DNA from: Erythrocercus mccallii
Lineage: Eukaryota; Chordata; Aves; Passeriformes; Dicruridae
NCBI GenBank assembly: GCA_013397435.1
Contig: VZRG01000533.1
Location: 186,001 to 250,000, forward strand
Direction of reading: 5' to 3'
Length of the DNA stretch: 64,000 nucleotides
Part shown: positions 49,201 through 62,332 of the stretch, in pieces
Position numbering within the stretch: position 1 is the first letter of the stretch
Layout: each line of letters starts with the position of its first letter
Translations under genes and position numbers: made by a program
Notes under the pieces: generated by a model
What the model was told of the DNA's origin: nothing
Databases searched by the model: none
The model's input: the letters and a program-made list of their open reading frames with translations, nothing else

Positions 49201-51860
49201 ATGGATTCTTTTGTGTGTGTATTTTCTGTGTCTGCATAACACAGACACAGTGAAGTTGATGTTTGTCTCCAAGATGGAGAAGTGCTTTTCCATATTTGTC
49301 ATCACAGATCTCTTCAGATCAGACATCTCTTTGATCATTTTAACTGTGTTTTATATGCTTCATAATTTCCTTGCTGAGTACCTTATGTTACATGTTACTT
49401 TATAAATCAATAAATAATAGCAATAATTAAAAGAGTGTTCTGCAGCAGGGAGCTAGATGAAAAATAGGTTATTCCATTAACCTTTTACCTCTGGAGACAG
49501 GAATTTCAAATTTGTGCTAGGTCACAAGAGCAAATCAGTTGGTCTCTTGTGAACTTCAGTCCATATCACGAAGCACTGCCTCACTTCTCCCAGTCCCTCC
49601 TGACTGACAGCTTTAGCCTGGAAGAAAAACAGCTTGGAAGACTGAGATGCAATGGCAATGCCAGCACCTACGCCCACTGTGCCTTGTTCTCCAGAGAACC
49701 ATTTGGGAAAAAGAAAAAAAGAATCCAAACCCTTCCAATGCCTGTTATCCCCACAGCCGTAATTTAATATTGAAATATCAAAATTGCAACTGGTAAAAGG
49801 AGGAAGTAGCTCGTACAAGTAACAATGTGGGTTTTTTTCAGCCCTGTCCTATAAAGTAGCTCTCAGAGGGCACAAAAAGCTCATCACAGGAGAATTAAGG
49901 GGGAGTTGGTTGTGTGTCATTGTATACCCAAGTGCAGGCAACAAATGTGTTAGTGAGGAGCTGTCTATTCCATCAAAGATCACTGATCACACAAACCTAC
50001 AAACAGACCTTTAGATTATTATTAAATCTCACCTCCTTTTCCCCACTTCTGCCTTCCTCCAGTAGTTGCTGGTGCAGCTCTGTTGTCTGTACTCTGAGGT
50101 CTGAGTGGCCAAGTGAGGTGGAAAAAAAAATTTAAATAACAGATATTCACAGTCAGTGTCACAGTAATATGACTTTTTTTTTTTTTCTGAATTACTCTGA
50201 GACCAGGAAGGTGAATTATTAAGTATAATCTCAGGCTTAAGGTGGAAACTCATCTTAAAAATAAAGATAGCACAAATTTTGGAAGAAAGGCTTTTATGCT
50301 AGAAAATCTGCATTTTTACCATCTTCTTGCTTGATTTACACAATGAGATTAAAAAGGTATTTTTTTCTATTATGTAATTTGAAAATTATATTTTTTAATA
50401 AAAAATTGAAGATTTCTAGAAGTTCTAAAGATTCTAAAAATTCTAATTACTTTGAGCAGTACTTTCTGCCAAGTCTCAATCTTTCCTGTTATTTCTCATC
50501 TATTGCAGGTCACTTATAGGGAGAGAGACAGTGCTTTTGATGACACTTGTAAAAGATGCCCCAGAGTGGACTGCAATTTTTATCTATGCTATTCCTATTG
50601 CCAGGACCTCACACACTAATTCCCAGCAGATTTGTGGTGAACACTGGTATGTTGTTTAGTGAAAACTATTTTTTAAAATTTGGTTGTGATTATGCTTTTG
50701 TTTGGAAGAGGGAATTTATTGAAATTCTATCAGTATAATACCTTCAGACACTTACTCTCTTCCTCATACCATATTTTGGAAGTATGGCAGTGAGCTGGGG
50801 AGGACTTCTGAGGGCATCATTTTGTGGTTTATGTTGTTGGCCATCCTAATGATAACCTTAGCAGATATCCATCTTAGTAGACTTAGCAGAAAAAATCAAT
50901 AAAAATAGACTGTGTGTTTCAATTCTCAGCATTGAAATGTTGTCTGGAATAAGGATACAAAACTGTTTATGATGGGAGGGAGTCTGGGAGTGTTGTGGGG
51001 AGTCTGATTGGGGGATGTGGAAGGAGAAGGAAGTTTTGTGATTCAAATATGGAAGTTGAATGAAGAGAATGATTTTTAGGAGTAGGAAAATAAGTATGAC
51101 TATGAAGCTTGCCTGCTGTACTTCCACAGAAGTTCTTTTCCTAAGGAACCAGTCTGAGTTTGAAAAAGTTCTGTTTTCTCATTATTCTCAGTACAGTCTA
51201 TGTGAAACAAGCGTCTCTGAGAGGTGAAAGAATTTCTCAGAAGAAACTTTCGCACCATTCCTTAAGATGATCTAAGGAGCTAGATAACACTGAGACTTCT
51301 CTGGAAAATGTCTTCCTAAGATTTATCAGAACATCTTTAGTCCAAGGTTTTTGTGTTGTTCTGTGCTTTGTGATCCACATGGCTGCAGGGGCACTGGCTC
51401 ATCCCCAGGTCTGCCTGCTGGCAGGACACCACTGCATCCATGGGTGCAGACCTTTGGCCATGGGAGTGGAGAAGCCTCTCTGGGCAGTGCAGTGTCTGCT
51501 GCTGACTGCCTGTCCCAGCTGGGACATGAAATGCTTGCCAGGCAAACTCTCCCCAGAGACAAGGCTTTCCCCCATCTCCTGGTGGTGTCCTGCCCGTGGC
51601 ACATGTGCACCCTAACACGCCTCTGACAATCGGTGTTGGGAAACTCAACAAATCAAAACTCAGTTGGCTCCTCACAGGAACCCATCCACCACTTTGGTTC
51701 TGAGGTCAGATTTCACTCATGCATGGGACTCGTGCCTTTCAAGACTGAGCCCAAAGCACTAAATGGGCATTAGAAACCAACTGAAGGTGACAGGAGAACA
51801 CACTTGGCAGAGCTTATCAGGTGGCAGGCAGCTCCTCCTTCCTGGAGAAGGTGCAGTGCT

Positions 51861-51897
51861 ATTTTCATTTTAATTTTCATTTTCATTTTCCATTTTT
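51861..51897 (+). repeat. (TTTTCA)n microsatellite
   Basis: About six imperfect hexamer units of TTTTCA, one of them changed to TTTTAA. Confidence 0.9.
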
Positions 51898-53658
51898 TAT
51901 CTTCACTTACAACACTGAAGTTACTGCTAGTAACCCAGCTGAGAAAGAGGTGATTCAAAAGTCCCTCAGGGGTTGGTCTCAAACACTCACACTCCTCAAT
52001 CTCATTGAAGGCATTCCTGGATACCTGTCCTCCAGGCTTAGCAGAGACCCAAACATTCCCTGGGGCTTCAGAGGTCCCAGTGAGTGGGGAATAAATCCCT
52101 TCAGTAAAGATGGTATTTTGTAGCTCTTTACAGCACTTTCTTTTCTGAGCTGAGTGGCTGCAGCCCTGTGTAGATCCACCTCTGCTTTGTGCCACTACCC
52201 AAACAGCTTTGTCAAGCCCTAAGGATAAAATAAGTTTACTGATGATATCTTTCCTATGTATTTTGGGCCAAAAGGGAAAACTAGAAATGGAGCAGTGATG
52301 AAAAGGAGTCTGGTGGGTGTAATGCCCTTTTGAAGAGTGCTTCTTACAGAAGCCGAAACTGTTTCTCGTAGCACTGAAGGTAGTTATTCTTTACTGCCTT
52401 TTGTAGGGTTCATGGCTGTATAGAGGGCAGCCGTAATGTTTTTCACTATTTTTCAATATTTTTTCTTAATTTTGATGATATGGCTTATGCTCAGCCATGC
52501 ACAGTTGGACAGAATATACATTTTGTTTGCAGCTACAATTTTCTTTCCCAATGAGTTCTGTATGTATTCAGCCAACCTAATCGCTGAAGCACATGGACAG
52601 CTTTTCACAGTGAATATGTGAGTCTATCACGTCGAGTTTGCAGCCTAGGTTGGTTAGCTGGTTCTTTGTGTAAAATAGGTCTGTTGCTGTGATTGTACAA
52701 CAGCAGGAGGTTCATTCTCCCTCTTTGTTGCATCCATGTGAAGCCGTATTGGTACCAAATCTAGTGGTGAACTTCAGAATGTTTTTTTTTTTAATCCAGA
52801 TAAGCTTCTCTGTACATAAGATATATTTATTGCAGTCTATCTGTGAGCTCTTCTTTTTGCCATATTTGCTTATTTTCTTTCCAGGTTAAAATTATGTATA
52901 TTTAAACCAAGGTTTCTCTTTAGTTTAAAATTGTAAATCCTGCATGTGAGATTTCCTGTTTGTTTGTCAGCCTTGCCGACATTTTTCTGAGGAACTTGTG
53001 AAAAGTAAGTGACTGCTGCTTTGCATAAAGATGGGCCTGCTTGTGGGGGGTGTCTCATCAACCAAAGCTTCTCAGGAAACCTTTAAACAGTAGCTTCATT
53101 TTCAATTGAATCTGAAACTGGAGAAAAGGTACTCCTTTGGGAAATCTTAGTGAGATAGTGACGGGCAGCTCTGCTGGACTCTTTTGCAGTACTGATGGAG
53201 AAAAGGCATCTCAATGTCAGCAATTTCTATGACACAACTAAGCACTGGAAGCAAAGGTACAGAGATATTTTGACAAACCCGTGCTGGTGCTGAGGATCTT
53301 GCTCTTCTTCACCCTCAGTCCTCTCTGAAGCTCCACTTATGGCCTCTGTCTGGCAGTCCTTATCCTGTTCCTAGAGCAGAAGTGGTAGTGAGGTATTTGG
53401 GATCTTTTTCTGCTGTCCTCAACCACCCTGGGTTTGAGATGTCCATGTACCTGCACAAATGCTACTTTCTTGTGCCTACAGGTGCCCTTTGGTAGGTACA
53501 AGCAGCTCTTCTGCCCTGCTCCAGCATACTCAGGAGAGAGGGAGCAGTGCTCTTGGCTGGAGAGGGTGAATGGGAAGTGTTTCCCTGAGCTGTTTATCTC
53601 CTCTTTCTTAAAGCAGGAGAGCTCTGCAAGTAACACTGTCTCAACTCCCAGAATGAGA

Positions 53659-53797
53659 TCTCCTGCTCAGGTAGGGTGGAGCTGGTTTGCCAGGGCCACG
53701 GTCAGTCAGATTTTGAATATATACAAGGATGGAGTCTCCCTAACCTTCCTGGGCAACCTGTGCCTGTGCTCAGTCACTCTCACAGTAAACAAGTAAA
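53659..53797 (-). mobile_element. CR1 LINE internal 3' fragment, antisense
   Basis: CAGATTTTGAATATATACAAGG, then GGAGTCTCCCTAACCTTCCT, GGGCAACCTGTGCC and CAGTCACTCTCACAGTAAA are the reverse complement of the CR1 ORF2 terminal region, in which GGTTGCCCAGGGAAGTTG-like sequence precedes the ATCCTTGGAGATATTCAAA block. The 3' tail and the 5' part are both missing, so it differs from the tail-bearing copies and comes from another CR1 subgroup. Two open frames overlapping it are by-products. Confidence 0.85.
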
Positions 53798-56700
53798 AAA
53801 GGCATCTGGGACCATCTCTCCTTTTCCTTGCCCCTGGGGAATCAAAAGGCCACAGCCAGCCATCACCAGGGATATTGGGAGCAACTGCTTTGGAAAAGGT
53901 GAGCTGAGCTAAAATCTCTTGATGATGACAAGGAGCCAAGTATTTAAAGATCTTACGAACACCAAAATAAACACCAAGCTAGAGGCAAGGCCAGGGGATC
54001 CTTATCCTGACAGAAAGGCTCTGAAGCATCTGAATTTGTGAACCCTGAGCCAGGGGTAGCTTTTCTCCAGGTGTACACTTCTGGAAAACAGCTTCCCAAT
54101 CAATAATGCACATGAGATTGGAAAGCCTGGCAAGGAGAGCTCCAGTGCAGTGATTGCATGCAGCTAGAAAGGAGCTGGAATGGGAGTGAGACCCATCTGT
54201 GGTTTTAGCAGACATTTCCTAGAGGTCTTCAGTTTGGGATTTTTCATTTCCTTTCTTGTTCTGTGTGGTTTTTGCCTTCTTAAGATTACAGAATCTCTTC
54301 CATTACTGTAAGGACTATAACATTTGCTGTGCTAGTAAACACCCTCAATCAACACGTAGCCAAGACAAGGAACATTTCAAAAACTGATACCAAGTTATCT
54401 TTAAGGATAATCATGATGAACTCAGAATTACCATTTAAAGTCTTTAGTTAAGTGTTAAAAATAGTCAAATTTCCTTGAAAAAACATTTTAAGAGTAATGT
54501 TCTGTGTAATCACCCCACATATGATACATCATCTTGAAGTTTCAGGAACCCTTTGGTTGAAATTTTAACAGCTCTCCTTAAGAAATGCTAAACAGTGAAT
54601 ATTCTTTCCAGAAATACCATCCACTGTAAACCTGTCAGACTATTACTTAGCTATTAACCTTTCTCGATGAAATTGTAATGGTGCTGTTTAAAAGAATGCT
54701 GAATATCAGAAATATTTTACTAATACATAACAGATGGATACCATAGCCAGAAATATTTGTACTGTGAACCAAAGCGCTAAGCAGTTTTACACTGAGAGGT
54801 CAAAGATGGGCAGGAAACAGTTTTCCCATCCCACAAAAATTTTAGTTTTCATATTTTCCTACTCTCATGAATATACAGAATATATAAGAACCTGGAGTTT
54901 CCCATATTAAACTTTTTCTAAGTTTTTATTTGTTTGCTTTTTAATCCAAGCACTTATCCTCCACACAATGCTACATATTTGTTATTTTGCACATCTTTCT
55001 TGGGTACAGGCATCCTGTCCTGGGAAAGCTTCAGATTGGTCAGTAGGTTTTCTTTCTTTCTTTCTTTCTTTCTCCACCTCCTTGACTGAAAACCATTTTC
55101 TTAATAGGTTAAAGAGTAAAAGAAAGTGTTAGAGCAAAGCTGTGACCTAACTGAAAGAGAGATTCCATATGTCACATACCTTTTATAACTCTCCATATGT
55201 GAGGATAACTGATTTTTCCATCCTGTTTACTTTGCTGATTTCACTGTTGGACTTGATCCTGGGTGTAACCTTTATTTTTAAATAAATGAGGCTTGGGAAA
55301 ACTTAGAGTTGCTGTTTTCCAACAAGTTATAAGTATGGGGAATGGGACACTTGCACTTTGAAAATTTTTGTGAAGATGTGCTTTTTATTCATCTTGTATA
55401 ATAATTATAGCTGTGGCTTTAGATGTTTCTATAAAAGGATGGAATTTGTTTCTAAACAATGTCTTAGCTCAAAATAGTTTGACACTTGTTGTGAAATGTA
55501 TTTACAGCTGAAAAAAGTACACTGTGTCTTCCACTTAAGAATGAGTAGACATCCTGCTAAATGGTTATGTCATTGAGTAGGAAGATTTGGATGTGGGAGA
55601 GAACAAAGTATTATCATGTGTTTATCTATAGCATGAGAAAGAAATTAAGCTGATTTATTTTTAATAACTATGAAGCAATATGTTTTCTGAAAATTTTGAT
55701 TTGGTGAGATGGAAGCAGAAACCTTGTGGTCAAAAAATGTTTCATCTTTCTATTATGAGAATCTGATGTAGCCAAGATGTGTTAGCAGTGATTTCTTACC
55801 ACTGGCAGTTTGTACAGACTATCTCTCCTGACTGGCAATTACATGTACAAATAATACATTGCCTTGAAATTTATTCATTTATTCTGAATTATAACACTTA
55901 TTTCCCCTCCAGATTTATGACCAGAGCTTTTAATTCATTGAAGCATGATTTCATGAAAATTTTTGTTCTTCTCCAACAAGAACTGCCTCTCTTCTATGCC
56001 TGTTGTACACAAGCTGTAAATTCTACTTCGTGAGCACTGAAATGATGAAGTTAGAGCTGTTGTAACTTTCCTGTTAATTAAGGGCTTAAAATCCAGACTG
56101 GCATCTTTATAAATATAACTATACATTGACATAGATATATGTTCAACTTCATTTGCACCTTCTATACTTTGAGTCAAGAAACACTAGATAAAATTACATG
56201 GCCTATTCAGTCCATTGAGTTTTCGTCAATAATCCTAAAATGTACCAATTCCTGTTAGGCCATTTCACATTTTTACATAAGCAGCTTGCCTTTATTAAGT
56301 ATTTACTACTTGTGCTGTTAATTAGTGGCAGGGATGTAATCTTCTTAATGTTGCTTTTTAAACACTTGGTTTTCAACTTTTTTTTTGCAAAATATGATTT
56401 TTTTTCAAGAAACACTGAAAATTGCCATAGAGACTGTTCAGGAATTTAATGTAGCAATAAGCCTGGATGCATTCTTTCAAGAGCTGAAATAAATTTAGTA
56501 TATTGGTTTTTAATTTTAATTTTTACTGTCCTTTAAAACTCTAAATTCTATCATGTCTTTGAACCAGGAAACTCAAGAAATAGGTAAAGATTTTTTAAAA
56601 GTTTATAAAAATACTTATTTTTGTCCAGGAAAAAGAGCTGTTTACAGACACTACTTTCCCACAAACACCCTGCAACACAGAGAACTTTTTCAAAATGCCT

Positions 56701-56997
56701 TCTGATGTTATTTTAAATTACATTTTGACAGTATTTTTTCCCTTGGGTTATCTTACTCAGGAAGGACTCTTCTACCAAGCCAACCTGCTGAGAAAAAGCA
56801 GTGGTGTGATTTTATAGCTGGAAAGCTGTTCCATTGTTGGGTTTTTCTGCCTAAGATTTTTTTATTATTATTCTTATTTTAAAATTTATTATGAGACACA
56901 TGCTTTTATTTAATAATAAAAAAAGCCCTGGCAGGAAATACCTGGTTTGCTCTAATGTCCTTTAGTCAACTTAGTTCCTGGTGTGGTCACAGAACAA
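53798..56997. other. Gene-less AT-rich stretch
   Basis: No recognised gene or mobile element; contains the TTTC microsatellite. It runs into the second assembly gap. Confidence 0.45.
55048..55073 (+). repeat. (TTTC)n microsatellite
   Basis: About six perfect TTTC units. Confidence 0.97.
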
Positions 56998-57332
56998 NNN
57001 NNNNNNNNNNNNNNNNNNNNNNNNNNNNNNNNNNNNNNNNNNNNNNNNNNNNNNNNNNNNNNNNNNNNNNNNNNNNNNNNNNNNNNNNNNNNNNNNNNNN
57101 NNNNNNNNNNNNNNNNNNNNNNNNNNNNNNNNNNNNNNNNNNNNNNNNNNNNNNNNNNNNNNNNNNNNNNNNNNNNNNNNNNNNNNNNNNNNNNNNNNNN
57201 NNNNNNNNNNNNNNNNNNNNNNNNNNNNNNNNNNNNNNNNNNNNNNNNNNNNNNNNNNNNNNNNNNNNNNNNNNNNNNNNNNNNNNNNNNNNNNNNNNNN
57301 NNNNNNNNNNNNNNNNNNNNNNNNNNNNNNNN
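56998..57332. other. Assembly gap (335 Ns)
   Basis: Unresolved sequence. The right flank is C- and T-rich for about 200 bp, unlike the AT-rich left flank. Open frames spanning it are artefacts. Confidence 0.99.
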
Positions 57333-60300
57333 GCCACACTTTCCCCCTTACATCACCCAAGTGTGCTCACCTCTGACGCCTCCAAATCTCTTCAAGATCT
57401 GGATCTTCAGCCACCCTGGATGCCTCCCTCCCACCCCGCTGTTGAGACAGTCACATCAACTCACACTCTTTCCCCAGAGCTTACCCTTCTCTGACCATGT
57501 CTCAGAGCCTTTTAAACCTCTCTTTATCTCTTACTTTGTGGCGTGGAAACAGCTCAGAGTGGTGGGATGACAAGGGAAAAAATGGTTGTGTGTGATTGTT
57601 CCCTCAATGTTCTTGTAGCTGGTTGCTTGTCTGTAGCTGGTTGTGTTGCTTCCTTCCTTGATTTTCCTCCCTGGCTTTCTGTTACGGTACAAGTGTACAC
57701 TTACTTCTACAGGGAATTTTTACAACTATTTTCTCTACCTCCCTAGCAAAACATTAGCAAAATGTTAGCGTAACATGATCCATAAAATTCCCAGTAGATG
57801 CAGCCTTTTAATCTGATGTTGTAGTAGATATGGGTCCTGCCAATTCTAGCTAATTTGCACTTTGCATGTTTGCAGTATTTATGAGGACAAGAAATGCTGT
57901 GCCATGCTTTTCTCCCCCACTGGGTAAGGCCCCAACCTAAATCCATGGAGAAACACATGCCCATCATCACTGAATTTCTGAGAGATTTTACCTATTCCAG
58001 ACCAGCCTTGTTACCTACGGTAATCTGGATGGTAGTTTAAGAAGGTCTTAAATTCTTGAATGTGGGTCAATTTTAAGGCAAGTTTTCTTTGTGACTCAGT
58101 AATGAAGTGCACAATCTTCCTGCAGCAGCATGGATTGTTAATTCCTTCTATTTTCATGTGCATGTATAATTTCTCTCTTGTGCTTGGAAGTGCACATGTA
58201 TACAAACAGTATAAGCTATTTACAGTTAATAGGTTATTGGCATTTTTAAGCCTTAGTCTTGATCAGACTTATTTGTTTTATTCTGTTTTCCTTCTGTTGC
58301 AGTTTGGTAAGCATTTGAATGTGGTTTTAAATTGAGTTCCTTGTGATCATTCTGCATGAAGTAACACAGAAGTAAAACGAGAATGATTGAACTGATTGAG
58401 TAACTATACTCCTCCCTGGTATGTTCTCCTCTTCACTGGTATTTAAAAGGAAGAGGGATGGAGAGCTCTGTAGATGCTCTTTGGACTGTATGTTTCTGTT
58501 GTGTGGTCTTTCTATCATTTCTGTACTTAAAGCATCAAAATATTTAACCAGTGGAGTTAAACTCAGTGCCAGGATAAAAGATTAAATGCATTTAACCAGA
58601 CACAAAAGCTTCAGGAAGTTAGAAGACAACAGAAAGTCATCAAACATTAAATTATTGAAGTTTTGAGCAGCATCATCTGGGATCCAACAGGAATAAAAAT
58701 GGAACTGCCTGTAAAATGCAGTTAAGTCCATCTCTGTGTAAGAGATAGTGTGATGTGATTGTTAATGATAGTTGGATGGTTGTTTGGCCTTGTTGAGTTA
58801 AGAGTTGCCTTCCAATCTTATGTTAATGGACACATAAAAGAAATCTGTTTCATGGGAAAATGGTCTCAGTTGGCGTAATAGAACAAATGGAACTTTCGCA
58901 TTTATTGATAAACTCTGCAATTTTTATCCATAAACTGTTGGACTTTAAGAATTATGCTCTTAATATTATTAACTCTAATTAAAATTTATGTTCAAAACAT
59001 TTATGAATAAATGATCACCTCTGGAATTCTTCTGGAATTCTGCTGGCATCCATCACACTGTTGTAGGTGGTTATCTCATCTGAACTTGTAAATGGAGCCA
59101 CTTTAAAGGAAGGTTGAGGTGAGATAATGCACACAGAGGATTGCCAAGTGAATCTTTGACCTGCCTTCTGAATCAGCAGTAAGCAAATATTTTGCTAAGT
59201 TATATCAATGGATCTGTAACTGCCAAGAAGCTACATTTCCAAGTAAAACACAAAATGAACTTCTGGTTTTTTATGGTTATTAAAACCCATGGGGTGTTTG
59301 GATATCCTACTAACCTGACCAAACTCTGTTGTAGGAATTATTTTTCTGCTTCTGTTCCTCTCACTTCAACAAGGTTGTTCTCCTTGTTCTTCTTCTTAGC
59401 TAGAGGCTCACAGGTTTTTTGGGGTGGTGAGCCACTTTTTGGCCCTTGCGTGCCTCAGGTGCTTACCTGTAATAAACAGATTTATCAGATTTAGAATACC
59501 CCTGGGGCAGCTGTGGGTCTGTACATTGCTTGTACACTGCTTAACTGGACTTTTAGAATCAGTTGTTGGAAACTTATTGCACTGCCAGGGCTGTTCAGAA
59601 ACAATTACTTTCTTTTGCAGGACACCTATAATCTGTGATCAGCTGCAGTAGTCAATGGTTTAGTATACTGAATTTTTGCTGTATTTTGGTGTAAGAATAC
59701 CTACAAGTTTTGTTGCTTATTTTCCTAGAAGGGATAATTTGTCATTATTAGTATGTGTTATTGTTGCTGCTGTTATTGCAGCATGCAATCAGGGGCAGGT
59801 CAAATATGACCTGCTTCATCCATGGGCTTTCCTCCCTTGCTAATCAGGGCCATTTTTTGTGGATTGGTTCTGTTTGTATTCTCCAGCAGGCTGGACATAA
59901 CTGCATAAATAGATGCAAGGTTCAGTTTGGTCCTCTGATCTCAGATGAGCTAAAAAAGGAGGAGTATGGAAAGTTTTGGGCATTAGTGCAGCAGGTCTGT
60001 GAGAGTAGATCACACTTAGTACCTATTTTTAAATCCTCCTTTCCTGCCTGCTTGAATCAGACTTCTCCAAACTCATCACTGTTAGGCTATTGTTACACAA
60101 GGGGCTGTGGTCGGATGTAAAATTAATTTTCTCTTGCCACATTCAGACAAAATAATTTCTTTTGATGCATGACTGTATTTCTGCTGCCACAAATGGTGAT
60201 GTCAAATCCTTGCCTGTAGTATTTAATTGCCTCAATTAGTTCCTGATGCTTCAGACTGCCGCATGCATTTGGTAGCTTTCCTCATCTTTCCTTTTTCACA

Positions 60301-61547
60301 CAGAACTTGTTGCAAAATGATGAAGTATGTACCAGAACCCACTGGGGAAGTTTGTTCTTGGAGATGAGTCTATGCCTGGTCAGGCTCTGAGTAACATGAA
60401 TGGATCCCCCTGGATGAGGAATGTTGTATAAATGCCAGGTATTAGTGCAATAAAAACATTTCTCAAATTAACAGATCAACAATTTGTCAAATAACAGTAT
60501 CAGGCAACAATTGTCAAGTTCTAAGATATCAGTGATAGAAATTTTAAAATGAAAGTGAATGTTATTTAATAAGCCTAACTCCTACTTCCTGACCAGCATT
60601 GAAAATTGCATTGATTTGAAGGACACATATTTCTAAGCATTTTTTTATTATTAAAGAGAAAACAATGTTGCCTGAGAACAGCCTGGTTCTAAAAAGATGA
60701 TCATACCCAGACATAGCTTTTAGAAGGCCCAATTTACTGAGAAATAATATTATCTCCTGGGATTATTGAAGAAGAAATTAGTGTCTCTGCACTAGCAGTT
60801 GTTTGTTAACTTATAATTAAAAATAAAGGAAGAGAAGAGAAGAAAGGAAGGATGGTAAATTAGTATTATTATATTTAAACTATGATTCTCCATTGCCTTT
60901 GCCAAAGTCTTTTATGGAAAGTGCAGTGTTACAAATAAAAATGCAGTCAGTAGAAAAAGCCACACTACCATGAGTACACCCATATGGCACATTGCAGTAT
61001 AGGCAAATATATAGTTTTTATGGAAAAAAAAGAAAACCCAGACCACAGAAGCTGAATGATATAAGGGTCAGAGTTTATTTCTCTGTAAGGATATGTAGTA
61101 AGAACCAGCTATCCAAACAGTGATGCTGCTGCAGATGTTTCTGAGGTAATCGGCAGTCATGATGCACAAATGTTCCTTAAAGGGTGTTACAGAGTAAGGA
61201 TGGGCATGGCCTTTTAAACTTGCTGGGCACTGGAGCAGGGATGCAGGCAGTGCAGGAGAAAAGATGAGATTTCTTACTCCTACCTTGCACTTACAGCACT
61301 GGCTTTTCTGGTGAAATTTTATGAGCTTCCATGCTGCAATAATGCTGAGAAGGAACCACAGAGGGTATTTTTTATTTTTGTTTTGAGATGATCTGGAGGG
61401 GGAGTTTTGCTTATTTATAAATAGAAATCCCCTGCATTTATGAGTAGCTGCCCTGCCCAGGCTTGTCTGAGCCTGCTTTGCAGTAAGTCAGAGCCTCCCA
61501 ATCCCATCAAGCATCCAACACTTTTCCCTGAAGCTGCTTCATTCCTA
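57333..61547. other. Gene-less stretch
   Basis: No recognised gene. A 121-codon frame at 59755-60120 begins with a Leu run from a CTG/TTG-type repeat and has no family resemblance. A short duplication TGTAGCTGGTTG lies near 57615-57644, and an 11-bp duplication TCTGGAATTCT near 59020-59041. Minus-strand TATA-like (about 61418) and AATAAA-like (about 61070) signals are noted, but no LTR ends were found. Confidence 0.42.
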
Positions 61548-61838
61548 GAATCATGACATGATAGAATGGTTTGGGGTGGAAGAGACCTTAAAGATCACCT
61601 CTTTCCACCACCTCCCCCTGCCATGGGCAGGGACATTTTCCACTATCCCAGGTTGTTCCAACCTCATCCAACCTGGCCTTGACCACTTCCAGGGATGGGG
61701 CAACCACAGCTTCTCTGGGCAACCTGTGCCAGGCCCTCACCACCTTTACAGGGAAGAATTTTTAACATAAATTTCCCCTCTTTCACTTTGAACCCATTAC
61801 TACTTCTATCAATACAGTTCTGAAGAAAAATCCTGATT
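61548..61838 (-). mobile_element. CR1 LINE 3' end, antisense
   Basis: The plus strand opens with AGAATCATGACATGATAGAATGG, the reverse complement of the CR1 tail. It continues with CCTGCCATGGGCAGGGACA, CCAGGGATGGGGCAACCACA and GGGCAACCTGTGCCAGG. It then carries CACTTTGAACCCATTACTAC and CTATCAATACAG, matching the CR1 block that in sense orientation encodes the region before the tail. Its 5' truncation point lies near 61838, inside the minus-strand open frame at 61783-62214. Confidence 0.92.
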
Positions 61839-62214
61839 CCTTTGTTTTTAAATTACTCTCACATATCAACAACTGGTCAGGCTTATTCAAAACACTTACC
61901 TTTGAGGTGTAAACATGTCCTGAAAAAATGTCCTGAACCTCTTTTACACCTTTAGTTGCAGCTATCAATAGCACCCCAGCTATAAAAGATCCACTGTCAC
62001 AAGAGCTGGGACTGCTCACCCAGCAATCCCTGTAGGCACCTGTATCCAACTCCTCATAAAATACCAATCGTGGAGCCTTGTCCAGTAAATTTTGCAAGGC
62101 ACACATCCTGAAAACCTCAATACCAAAGGAAAGAATCGTAATGCAAGCCAAAAAAACCTCGGCCCCCAAACCAAACTGCACCCCTTCAGTCGCCATCCAA
62201 TTTGAAATATTCAT
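61783..62214 (-). CDS. Unrecognised ORF; possible exon ending at a splice donor
   Basis: An unbroken 143-codon frame of unknown identity. Residues 13-34 are hydrophobic (FGLGAEVFLACITILSFGI) and could span a membrane; a second hydrophobic patch lies at 77-86. Codons 1-105 lie in sequence with no detectable repeat, while about codons 125-143 are CR1. After codon 105 the minus strand reads AAG then GTAAGT (exon end at 61900), a perfect donor. The frame stays open upstream of the Met to a stop near 62275. No convincing in-frame acceptor was found: the best pyrimidine-tract AG is followed at once by in-frame stops. Length alone is not evidence, since about one such frame is expected by chance here. 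It could be a chance frame, a lineage-specific transcript or a retrocopy fragment. Confidence 0.18.
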   Translation of the reverse strand: MNISNWMATEGVQFGLGAEVFLACITILSFGIEVFRMCALQNLLDKAPRLVFYEELDTGAYRDCWVSSPSSCDSGSFIAGVLLIAATKGVKEVQDIFSGHVYTSKVSVLNKPDQLLICESNLKTKESGFFFRTVLIEVVMGSK

Positions 62215-62291
62215 TACAGAGAATATGGGCAGAACATGCTCCTTGCTGCAATAGCCCCCACCATGGTTTTATTACTGCTTTGTGCAGAGTT

Positions 62292-62332
62292 AAGAAAAAA
62301 AAAGAAAAGAAAAGAAAAAATAGAAAAAAAAA
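62292..62332 (+). repeat. A-rich low-complexity tract
   Basis: A run of A and AAAAG units. It encodes a Lys-rich stretch in the plus-strand frame at 62236-62469, which is therefore not believable as a gene. Confidence 0.95.

Larger units (their letters stand above)
44663..53658. other. Long gene-less stretch
   Basis: No credible gene. GC-rich patches at 45120-45540 and 51360-51620 carry overlapping frames on both strands. The 141-codon minus frame at 51770-52195 includes a Lys/Met-rich run encoded by the reverse complement of a TTTTCA microsatellite, so it is spurious. The interval around 47960-48300 is repeat-free with balanced composition and could be conserved non-coding DNA. Confidence 0.45.

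Noticed and set aside
51770..52195. 141-codon minus-strand frame with a Lys/Met/Ile repeat
   Set aside because: The repeat part is the complement of the TTTTCA microsatellite; the rest has no recognisable family.
61021..61546. Possible minus-strand LTR (TATA-like box near 61418, AATAAA near 61070)
   Set aside because: No TG...CA ends with a matching target duplication could be found.
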